A DNA stretch of 5,739 nucleotides from Nitrosomonadaceae bacterium (GTDB taxonomy: Bacteria; Pseudomonadota; Gammaproteobacteria; Burkholderiales; Nitrosomonadaceae). The position numbers and the translations under genes are program-made. The notes beneath the pieces were generated by a model. The model was not told where the DNA came from. It did not search any database and saw only the letters and a program-made list of their open reading frames with translations. The stretch covers positions 1-5,739 of the forward strand of contig CAKKRO010000220.1 in NCBI GenBank assembly GCA_919902625.1, given 5' to 3'. Below, piece after piece: positions 1-5,372 of the stretch. Every line of letters begins with the position of its first letter. Position 1 is the stretch's first letter.

Positions 1-318
1 GCAAATCGCACCTTGGAATTTGACAAACTTTCCTTTGATCCCAAAACACTTTCGATCCGTTTTGAAAACAAGAACGTTAAGCTTCCGCCCAAGTGCATAC
101 GCTTATTGGCGCTGATGATGAGTGAGCCTGGCAGGGTATTTAGCCGGGAAGAGCTTGAAATGGAAGCTTGGGAAGATGTGCAGGAAACCAGCGACACCCT
201 GCGCAGTCATATGCATATTTTACGGCGGGCGTTAACACAGGCGGGTGGCTACGACCCCATTGAGACTGTCCATGGTCTCGGCTATTGTTTGACTTCTCGT
301 GCACAAATTCCAGATTGA
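1..318 (+). CDS. OmpR/PhoB-family response regulator, C-terminal DNA-binding part (5' truncated by window)
   Basis: The reading frame is open from base 1 (A-N-R-T-L-E-F...) and stops at TGA 316-318, so this is the last 105 codons of a longer gene; the receiver domain with its phospho-acceptor aspartate lies outside the window. What remains matches the winged-helix effector domain of OmpR/PhoB regulators: a short N-terminal beta sheet (LEFDKLSFDPKTLSI, then residues around NKNVKLPPK), the EPGRVFSREEL turn and helix, a recognition-helix region SDTLRSHMHILRRAL, and the C-terminal wing hairpin ETVHGLGYCL, which corresponds to the family's 'V.GxGY.L' ending. It overlaps the histidine kinase gene by 20 bp, the usual layout of a cognate two-component pair. 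The TTG at 13 is not the start; nothing marks it as one and the frame continues upstream. Its likely targets, by position and site type, are the two TTCAC-repeat boxes downstream; this is inference. Confidence 0.93.
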   Translation, partial: ANRTLEFDKLSFDPKTLSIRFENKNVKLPPKCIRLLALMMSEPGRVFSREELEMEAWEDVQETSDTLRSHMHILRRALTQAGGYDPIETVHGLGYCLTSRAQIPD

Positions 319-1573
319 CCGCAGCCTGCGCTATCGTGTTGCGGTAGCGCTGGCAACATTCTGCATTTTTATTGTTGGAACACTTTGCATTATTCTCTAT
401 TTTGCTTCAGATAACATAGAAGAAGCTCATATTGAACAAGTGATTAAAATGGAAATGGATCATCTTGTTCATCGTTATTCGAAGCACTCCGATTTTAATT
501 CTCAAATTGGCTCGCATCTTAAAAGCTATGTCATTCGTAATATGGAGGAAGAGCTTCGGCTTCCAGCATATTTGCGGGGATTGAACCCGGATTATCATAG
601 AATTTATTACGGTACGGAAGATTTTCATGTATTGGTACGATCTATTGATGAAGTGAAGTTCGTGGTTGCTTATCGTATTACGCTGCATAAGCAACGCCTG
701 CGGGAACTGAGACTATTGATTGTATTATCCTGGATAGTGGTTGTTGCGATTGCTTTTGTGGTGGGCTATCTGCTGGCCAGGATACTGGTTAAGCAGGTCA
801 CTGATTTGGCTGAACGAGTCAATTTACTCGCGCCGGGCGACATTCAAGTCGGGCTGCTGACACAACCCGATATGGATGAGGAAGTGGCGCAACTTGCCCG
901 TGCGCTGGATGACTATCAGAATCGTATCAAGCGTATGCTTCAACGCGAGCAAGAATTCACTGCCAATATCAGTCATGAATTAAGAACTCCCATTACAACC
1001 ATTCTTACCAGTTGTGAGTTGTTGGTTGCGGCACCTGATTTACCCGTCAGATCCCGCCATCGAATAAAAATGATTGAGGCGGCTGCCACCCGCATGGGTG
1101 AGCAATTACAGGCCTTGTTATTTCTTGCGCGTGAACAGGCGCTTGGAGTGATAGAGACCGTTGCAGTGGCGGAATGTGTTTATGATGCAGCAGATCCTTT
1201 GATGACTGAGATCTTTAGAAAGAAACTGATTTTTGAGGTGCTCATTGCCCCGGACGTGGTGCTAATCGTCAATCGCCAGGCATTGCATACAGCTTTGATG
1301 AACCTGATTCGCAATGCGGTGCAATATACCCAGCACGGATATATTCGAGTTGAATTTAATCATCAGCGATTGTCAATTTCAGATTCTGGTATTGGGATTG
1401 AACCAGCGTATTTGCCATTACTTTATGAGCGTTTTTTTCGTGGCTCTACACAAGGGGAAGGGTTGGGAATCGGACTCGCTATTGTGAAGCGAATCTGTAA
1501 TCACTATGGATGGCTTATCGAAGTGGATAGCACGCCTGGGCAGGGTACAACTTTTCATATTATTTTCCCTTAA
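299..1573 (+). CDS. Membrane sensor histidine kinase, partner of the upstream response regulator
   Basis: A complete 424-residue kinase. Predicted order: short cytoplasmic N-terminus, TM1 about 14-36, an extracytoplasmic sensor segment of about 100 residues (37-137), TM2 about 138-161, a HAMP-like linker (about 160-212) in which the usual proline of the first helix is absent (VKQVTDLAERV), HisKA with the H-box SHELRTP (phospho-acceptor His226), and HATPase_c with N-box NLIRNA (335-340), G1 box DSGIGI (362-367), F-box ERFFRG (377-382) and G2 box GEGLGIGLAI (386-395). All motifs for autophosphorylation are intact. The start is GTG at 299: an in-frame TGA at 290-292 leaves little room upstream, and the next Met is residue 51, beyond TM1. 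The 20-bp overlap with the regulator gene suggests translational coupling. The sensor segment contains LPAYLRGLNPDYH and EDFHVLVRSID, a pattern I associate with a proteobacterial sensor-kinase subgroup of unknown ligand. The stimulus is not visible; context suggests carbon supply. Confidence 0.95.
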   Translation: MHKFQIDRSLRYRVAVALATFCIFIVGTLCIILYFASDNIEEAHIEQVIKMEMDHLVHRYSKHSDFNSQIGSHLKSYVIRNMEEELRLPAYLRGLNPDYHRIYYGTEDFHVLVRSIDEVKFVVAYRITLHKQRLRELRLLIVLSWIVVVAIAFVVGYLLARILVKQVTDLAERVNLLAPGDIQVGLLTQPDMDEEVAQLARALDDYQNRIKRMLQREQEFTANISHELRTPITTILTSCELLVAAPDLPVRSRHRIKMIEAAATRMGEQLQALLFLAREQALGVIETVAVAECVYDAADPLMTEIFRKKLIFEVLIAPDVVLIVNRQALHTALMNLIRNAVQYTQHGYIRVEFNHQRLSISDSGIGIEPAYLPLLYERFFRGSTQGEGLGIGLAIVKRICNHYGWLIEVDSTPGQGTTFHIIFP

Positions 1574-1588
1574 TAATTTGATAGATAG

Positions 1589-1594
1589 TATAGT
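1589..1594 (+). promoter_or_regulatory. Possible -10 element upstream of sbtA box
   Basis: TATAGT matches the sigma70 -10 consensus at five of six positions and lies 6 nt before the first TTCAC repeat, nearly the same placement as TATAAT before the second box (7 nt). No good -35 hexamer is seen 15-19 nt upstream (that stretch is the end of the kinase gene), so if it is used it would need an activator or be weak. If used, the TTCAC box would lie at and after the start site, which would suit repression. Confidence 0.3.
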
Positions 1595-1600
1595 CATTTC

Positions 1601-1633
1601 TTCACGAATTCTTCACATTTCTTATGTTAACGT
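1601..1633 (+). promoter_or_regulatory. TTCAC direct-repeat box, copy 1 (putative OmpR-family operator for sbtA)
   Basis: TTCAC at 1601-1605 and 1612-1616 are spaced exactly 11 bp apart, one helical turn, the geometry of tandem half-sites bound by dimers of OmpR/PhoB-type regulators. They are followed by CTTATGTTAACGT. The 33-bp block is repeated upstream of the NuoM-like gene at 3678-3710 with only three differences (positions 11, 20 and 27 of the block), while the flanking sequence mostly differs, so the block looks selected rather than a recent duplication. An alternative reading is that the box carries the -35 (TTCACG 1601-1606) and a -10 (TATGTT 1623-1628, 16-nt spacer) of an activated promoter. 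Binding by the adjacent response regulator is inferred from site type and gene neighbourhood. Confidence 0.65.
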
Positions 1634-1645
1634 TTCCATGTGAAG
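1611..1645 (+). repeat. Inverted repeat flanking the end of box 1
   Basis: CTTCACAT (1611-1618) and ATGTGAAG (1638-1645) are perfect 8-bp inverted copies separated by 19 bp. The right arm runs into TGAAGGGCA (1641-1649), which is also present after box 2 (3723-3731). It can be read as a third half-site in reverse orientation or as a hairpin in the leader RNA. In copy 2 the inverted match shrinks to TTCA/TGAA, so the perfect palindrome is not conserved. Confidence 0.4.
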
Positions 1646-1865
1646 GGCAATTCAGTCACGGTTTTCAGATCAAAGAAGAGTGTTTCTTGTCTTCACATAC
1701 TTCAGCTAGGTTATTGTGTTTCGTAAAATCTCAGTTAAAGAATTGGGACGCTGTCCTTATTGACTTCTGGGGTTGTTCAGTTTTTTCTGAAGCACGAGAC
1801 TCTGAAGGATGCTGCAATGTAAGAGAAAATGTTGACCAAGATCATAAATATATAATCAAGTAAAT
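1634..1865 (+). other. sbtA leader region, no supported gene
   Basis: About 230 bp between box 1 and the sbtA ribosome-binding site. It contains small potential hairpins, GGAC-gct-GTCC (1746-1756) and TTCAG-N6-CTGAA (1776-1791), and a direct repeat of TCTGAAG (1786-1792, 1801-1807). None is followed by a convincing T-run at the right place for an intrinsic terminator. A 79-codon frame starting inside the box has no ribosome-binding site. I cannot assign a known riboswitch class. Confidence 0.35.
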
Positions 1866-1877
1866 AGGGAGTAATGT

Positions 1878-2834
1878 ATGGCATCTGTCCAACCCGTTGT
1901 GTTATTTTTTATCATGGGAGTTTTAGCAGGCTTAATTAAGTCAGACCTAAAAATTCCTGAAGCTTTGTACAAGAGTATTAGTATCTACTTATTGATTGCC
2001 ATCGGCCTGAAGGGCGGGGTGGCAATGTCTAAGTATGACATCATGGAAGTATTGCCTGCTGCGATGGCAATGATTGTTACGGCGGCTGCAATTCCGCTGG
2101 TAGCGTACCCAATCCTGAAACATTGGGGAAAATTCAACCAGGCGGATTCAGGCGCCATTGCTGCTCACTATGGATCGGTCAGTGCAGTAACCTTTGCTGT
2201 AGGACTGGCTTTTATGGACAGTATTGGGGAACACTATGAAGGCTACATGCCATTATTCCTGGCATTATTGGAAATCCCTGCATTGGTAACGGGTACATTG
2301 CTGGCGCTTGCTGGTGCCAAGGGCGGTGAAAAAACCCAATGGGGTAAACTGATGCACGAGATACTAACCGGATCAAGTATTTACCTGCTTGTAGGTGGTG
2401 TTGTCATTGGTTACTATGCAGGTGCAACTAAACAGGTTGAGCCAATGGACAAACTGTTCATGGATTTATTTATCGGCTCACTGGCGCTCTTTCTGTTGGA
2501 AATGGGTTTATTGGCGGCATCTAAGTTTGCAGATGTTAGAAAGAAAGGTGTATTCCTCATAGTTTTCGGTATACTTTTTCCACTGGGGGCCGGACTATTT
2601 GGTTGTTACATCGGCTGGTTGTTTGGTTTATCCCCAGGCGGCACCATGATATTGGGTGTACTGTATGCCAGCGCTTCCTATATTGCGGCACCTGCTGCGA
2701 TGCGTATTGCAGTGCCAGAAGCAAATCCAGGGGTTTCAATTGGCGCAGCCTTAGGAGTGACATTCCCATTTAACATATTTGTAGGTGTTCCGATTTATTG
2801 GGAAATGGCGAAATGGGTTCACGGTATGGCATGA
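1878..2834 (+). CDS. sbtA: SbtA-family sodium-dependent bicarbonate transporter
   Basis: This 318-residue, strongly hydrophobic protein is recognisable as the Sbt_1/DUF897 family, whose characterised cyanobacterial members import HCO3- across the inner membrane with Na+. The family's inverted-repeat core is visible: GSVSAVTF (99-106) in the first half and ASASYIAAPAAMR followed by AVPEANP (264-284) in the second half, the two broken-helix segments that line the substrate site in SbtA structures, then LGVTFPFNI (292-300). About ten membrane segments can be drawn. It is shorter than Synechocystis SbtA (374 residues); the shortening includes the central cytoplasmic loop, here only about 18 residues (roughly 146-163, KGGEKTQWGK). 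The start is supported by AGGGAG at 1866-1871, six bases before ATG 1878; the ATG at 1874 is out of frame. It is followed after 57 bp by the PII-like gene, the sbtA-sbtB arrangement, and is preceded by the TTCAC box. Specificity for bicarbonate is inferred from family and context. Confidence 0.93.
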   Translation: MASVQPVVLFFIMGVLAGLIKSDLKIPEALYKSISIYLLIAIGLKGGVAMSKYDIMEVLPAAMAMIVTAAAIPLVAYPILKHWGKFNQADSGAIAAHYGSVSAVTFAVGLAFMDSIGEHYEGYMPLFLALLEIPALVTGTLLALAGAKGGEKTQWGKLMHEILTGSSIYLLVGGVVIGYYAGATKQVEPMDKLFMDLFIGSLALFLLEMGLLAASKFADVRKKGVFLIVFGILFPLGAGLFGCYIGWLFGLSPGGTMILGVLYASASYIAAPAAMRIAVPEANPGVSIGAALGVTFPFNIFVGVPIYWEMAKWVHGMA

Positions 2835-2891
2835 TAAAAATAACCAAACTTACTATATTAGTGTATCTAAACCATTCATAAGGGAAAAAAT

Positions 2892-3209
2892 ATGAATAAT
2901 ACAATAGCAATGAAACGATTCGAGATTGTGATCGGGATAGAACAACTTGATCAGTTAATGGAATTGTTAGAAAGAAGTGAAGTGCGAGGCTATACCGCTA
3001 TCAAGAATGCCGGCGGTTACGGATCACGAGGCGCACGAAATCCTGATGATGTACTTATGACCGACGAAAATGTTGTGATCATTCTTGCCTGTAAGGAAGA
3101 TCAGGCACAAAGAGTGTTGAATGAACTAAGACCCGCGATGAAAGAATTAGGCGGCATGTGCCTGATTTCAGACTGTCAATGGGTTGAAGGGCCAGCAGTT
3201 TCTTATTAA
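2892..3209 (+). CDS. PII-like signalling protein (SbtB/CPII-type), likely regulator of SbtA
   Basis: A 105-residue protein with the PII ferredoxin-like pattern: strand KRFEIVIG, helix LDQLMELLERSE, strand GYTAIKN (33-39), a T-loop region beginning GGYGSRGAR (41-49), strand NVVIILAC, helix QAQRVLNELRPAMKEL, and GGMCLISDCQWVEG (87-100). GYT plus GxGSR matches SbtB and the carboxysome-associated CPII rather than GlnB/GlnK; the GlnB uridylylated-tyrosine T-loop is missing. It ends at VEGPAVSY, so the CGPxGC redox R-loop of many cyanobacterial SbtB proteins is absent. Known relatives form trimers, bind adenine nucleotides (CPII with bicarbonate) and dock on SbtA from the cytoplasm. The start ATG 2892 has AGGGA at 2881-2885; Met7 (2910) is an alternative with a poorer site. 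The 57-bp gap after sbtA has no terminator, so co-transcription is likely. A hairpin follows its stop codon. Confidence 0.9.
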   Translation: MNNTIAMKRFEIVIGIEQLDQLMELLERSEVRGYTAIKNAGGYGSRGARNPDDVLMTDENVVIILACKEDQAQRVLNELRPAMKELGGMCLISDCQWVEGPAVSY

Positions 3210-3242
3210 GTTAATATCTTTATTTAGAAGTATCTTGTAAAC

Positions 3243-3284
3243 CGTAATGCGTACAAATTAATACTTAAAGTTGTGCGCATTACG
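3243..3284 (+). terminator. Long hairpin after the PII-like gene, possible terminator
   Basis: Bases 3243-3256 pair with 3271-3284 to give a 14-bp stem (core CGTAATGCG / CGCATTACG, with one G-U pair at 3252:3275) around a 14-nt AT-rich loop, starting 33 bp after the PII-like stop codon. The wobble is tolerated only in the + strand transcript, in line with a role at the end of the sbtA unit. The T-run that should follow is poor (TTATCC), so it may be a Rho-assisted or RNA-stabilising 3' structure rather than a true intrinsic terminator. Confidence 0.5.
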
Positions 3285-3642
3285 TTATCCAGGGCACTGT
3301 TTGATGTAATTTTGCAGTAGAAATCACCCAAATCAATACCATCAAATTAAATGCTGTATGCCACATCGGCGTAGTAGTGCGCGTCTCATACTCTATCAGC
3401 CCTTATATTATTTGTATCGTATAGAAGCGATTCAAGTTTGAAGTACACACCTGATAGATGACTGATATCCAGGTCCTTTTCTTGGACGATTATTCAATCG
3501 TTCCATTGCTATAGTAATTTCCTGTTGTGTAATCGTAGTGAAGCGCTCTCATTTTTGAGAACGTTTTGGCGGAGTGGTCCGTTAGTATTTTTGTTTATAC
3601 CCTCTTCCAAGAGGCATAGAGTGTTATCTCAAATACAGAGTT
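3285..3642. other. Intergenic stretch, no supported gene
   Basis: About 360 bp in which I see no gene with a plausible start, ribosome-binding site and family signature. On the - strand a 39-codon open frame (around 3288-3405) has hydrophobic content (FNLMVLIWVI) and stops just before the hairpin, but has no start context and may be chance or a remnant. Small palindromes occur: ACGATT-attc-AATCGT (3486-3501, extendable to an 8-bp stem with one G-U pair) and CCTCT-N4-AGAGG near 3600. No tRNA, CRISPR or insertion-sequence end was recognised. Confidence 0.5.
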
Positions 3643-3670
3643 ATGACACAAAACAAGCACTTCATATAAT
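3643..3670 (+). promoter_or_regulatory. Sigma70-like promoter upstream of the DAB-type unit
   Basis: ATGACA (3643-3648, five of six matches to TTGACA) and a perfect TATAAT (3665-3670) are separated by 16 bp. The expected start site is near 3677, directly at the first TTCAC of box 2, giving a leader of about 215 nt to the NuoM-like gene. In an AT-rich intergenic region a chance match is possible, but the similar placement of TATAGT before box 1 gives some support. Confidence 0.45.
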
Positions 3671-3677
3671 TTTACTA

Positions 3678-3710
3678 TTCACGAATTATTCACATTCCTT
3701 ATGCTAACGT
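3678..3710 (+). promoter_or_regulatory. TTCAC direct-repeat box, copy 2 (putative OmpR-family operator for the DAB-type unit)
   Basis: TTCAC at 3678-3682 and 3689-3693, again 11 bp apart, followed by CTTATGCTAACGT. It is identical to box 1 at 30 of 33 positions. A further conserved block follows: TGAAGGGCA at 3723-3731, 45 bp after the box start against 40 bp in copy 1, then TTCCAG against ATTCAG. It lies in the same orientation with respect to the downstream transport genes, which argues for co-regulation of sbtA and the DAB-type pair. If TATAAT 3665-3670 is the true -10, the box covers the start site and would repress; if TATGCT (3700-3705) is the -10, the box would be an activator site. 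Confidence 0.65.
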
Positions 3711-3891
3711 GCCGATCCAACATGAAGGGCATTCCAGCCTTTGTTTTTATGGCAGTAGAGCAGTCCTTAATTCACTAATCAGATTACGATGCGGTTTAAG
3801 AAAAAATCTAAAATTGAAAATGCCTGACAATTTAAATCTTCTGGTTTCTAAAGCCAAACAAATAATACTTCCAGTAAAAAGGTAACATTCA

Positions 3892-5364
3892 ATGGGCATA
3901 CTCAGTACATTACTTTGGACGCCTGCGATAGGCATTTTATTTTTGGTGTTGACACCCAAACAAAATACCAATCAGATACGTTTCGTCGCAAACTTGTTTG
4001 CGACGATTGCTTTTCTGATTAGCTGTTGGCTGATTGTTATTTATAACATGCAGGATGGTGGTTTACAGTTTGAACAGCAGTTCATACTTAATCCAAAGTT
4101 AGGCAGTTTCTTTGCACTGGGTATTGATGGCTTGTCATTACCCATGGTAGTTTTGGCATGCTTGCTTACTTCCATTGCATTACTGGCTTCCTTCAATATT
4201 TCTCACGGCATTAAAGGCTATTACATCTGTATCCTGCTGCTTGAATTGGGGATGCTGGGCGTGTTTCTTTCTCAAGATTGGTCCCTGTTTTATATTTTCT
4301 GGGAAGTGACTTTAGCACCACTTTTCTTATTGATTGGTCGTTGGGGTGGTGTTCAACGGCATGTGGCAAGTCTCAATTTTGTACTCTACACAATGGGCGG
4401 ATCAATTTTCATATTGATCAGTCTATTTGCGATCAGTCAATACATGCCGCCACACGGTGGTACATTGATGTCATCCATGAGTGTGGCAGCGCAAAGCATG
4501 CCAAAAAACGAACAGGTGTGGGTATTGATAGGATTCTTGATTGGCTTTGGTGTCAAGATGCCTATTTTCCCGTTACATGGTTGGCTCCCTTTAGCGCATG
4601 TTGAAGCGCCCAGTCCCATTAGTATTCTTTTATCTGGAATTCTGCTGAAAATGGGAGCCTATGGATTAATAAGAGCAGTTGTTATGTTGCCCGAAGCTGC
4701 GCAGGTGTTGCAGCCACTTCTTGTTTTCCTGGCATTACTTGGCATGATTTATGGGGGGCTACTAGCCTGGCGGCAGGTCGATCTTAAAGCAATGGTGGCT
4801 TATTCTTCTGTTAGCCACATGGGAATAGTGCTTTTAGATATAGCTACTTTGAACCTGACTGGATTTATGGGTGCTATTTTACAAATGACTGCCCATGGAT
4901 TAATTGCAGGGGCAATGTTCTTACTGATTGGATTGCTTTATGAACGAACTCATACCCGCAATATCCTGGATTACAGTTCATTAGTTGAAGTGATGCCACG
5001 CTTTGCTTTATTCATGACCATTACCTTATTTGCAGCAATGGGCCTGCCTGGTACGGTTGGTTTTTTCTCTGAACTACATGCATTTATTGGTGGATTCCAA
5101 CAATGGGGATTCGTGATGGTATTTCTTGGTCTAAGCATTGTGATCAGTTCTGCGTATGCGATGCGAACGATCGGGATGCTATTCACAGGACCGGTAAAAC
5201 CAGAAATGCGTGAGATTGAAGATTTACGAACGCCCGAATTATTGGCAGCCGGTATATTGGTTGCCAATATCGTGCTGTTTGGTCTATGGCCTTCATTACT
5301 GATTGATTTGTCAACAGCAACTATCTATCAGATGAGCGATATTATCAGTCAACGTATTCAATAG
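3892..5364 (+). CDS. dabB: NuoM-like proton-channel membrane subunit, DabB-type partner of DabA
   Basis: A 490-residue membrane protein of the proton-conducting antiporter-like family (PF00361). It is of the NuoM class, shown by FYIFWEVTLAPLFLLIGRWGG-type sequence around TM5 and HVEAPSPISILLSGILLKMG (236-255); NuoL/NdhF would have a GPTPVSA-type motif here. The residues corresponding to the E. coli NuoM proton path are all present: Glu138 (WE, TM5), Lys222 (VKMPIFPLH, TM7), Lys253 (LLKMG, TM8) and Glu395 (FFSELHAF, TM12), so it should conduct ions. No other complex I gene is nearby and the next gene is dabA, so it most likely energises CO2-to-bicarbonate conversion rather than NADH oxidation; an automatic annotation would call it nuoM. 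AAAAAGG (3876-3882) precedes ATG 3892 and the next Met is residue 53. The 8-bp gap to dabA indicates one transcript, under box 2 and its promoter. Confidence 0.9.
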   Translation: MGILSTLLWTPAIGILFLVLTPKQNTNQIRFVANLFATIAFLISCWLIVIYNMQDGGLQFEQQFILNPKLGSFFALGIDGLSLPMVVLACLLTSIALLASFNISHGIKGYYICILLLELGMLGVFLSQDWSLFYIFWEVTLAPLFLLIGRWGGVQRHVASLNFVLYTMGGSIFILISLFAISQYMPPHGGTLMSSMSVAAQSMPKNEQVWVLIGFLIGFGVKMPIFPLHGWLPLAHVEAPSPISILLSGILLKMGAYGLIRAVVMLPEAAQVLQPLLVFLALLGMIYGGLLAWRQVDLKAMVAYSSVSHMGIVLLDIATLNLTGFMGAILQMTAHGLIAGAMFLLIGLLYERTHTRNILDYSSLVEVMPRFALFMTITLFAAMGLPGTVGFFSELHAFIGGFQQWGFVMVFLGLSIVISSAYAMRTIGMLFTGPVKPEMREIEDLRTPELLAAGILVANIVLFGLWPSLLIDLSTATIYQMSDIISQRIQ

Positions 5365-5372
5365 GATTAGCG

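Noticed and set aside
407..694. 95-codon - strand frame within the kinase gene
   Set aside because: Antisense to the sensor domain of an intact kinase, with no supporting signal.
1624..1863. 79-codon open frame upstream of sbtA
   Set aside because: Its ATG lies inside the conserved TTCAC box, there is no ribosome-binding site, and the cysteine-rich translation resembles no family I know. It is better explained as leader sequence.
3288..3405. - strand 39-codon hydrophobic frame that might be the tail of a lost gene or transposase
   Set aside because: No start, no recognisable motif, and an in-frame stop just upstream; cannot be told from chance.
3566..3592. GGCGGAGTGGTCCG resembling a tRNA D-arm
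   Set aside because: No acceptor stem, anticodon arm or T-arm can be placed around it.
3525..3707. 60-codon open frame in the intergenic region
   Set aside because: No ribosome-binding site, no recognisable domain, and it runs across the putative promoter and box 2.
1601..3710. Reading the two 33-bp boxes as ends of a mobile element bracketing sbtA and the PII-like gene
   Set aside because: They are direct copies with no transposase between them and no target-site duplication noticed, and each is at a promoter position before a transport gene; a shared operator explains them better.
3747..3971. 74-codon - strand frame overlapping the start of the NuoM-like gene
   Set aside because: Opposes a well-supported gene and its leader, and shows no family signature.
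4278..4604. 108-codon + strand frame inside the NuoM-like gene
   Set aside because: Out-of-frame shadow of a clear membrane protein; no start context.
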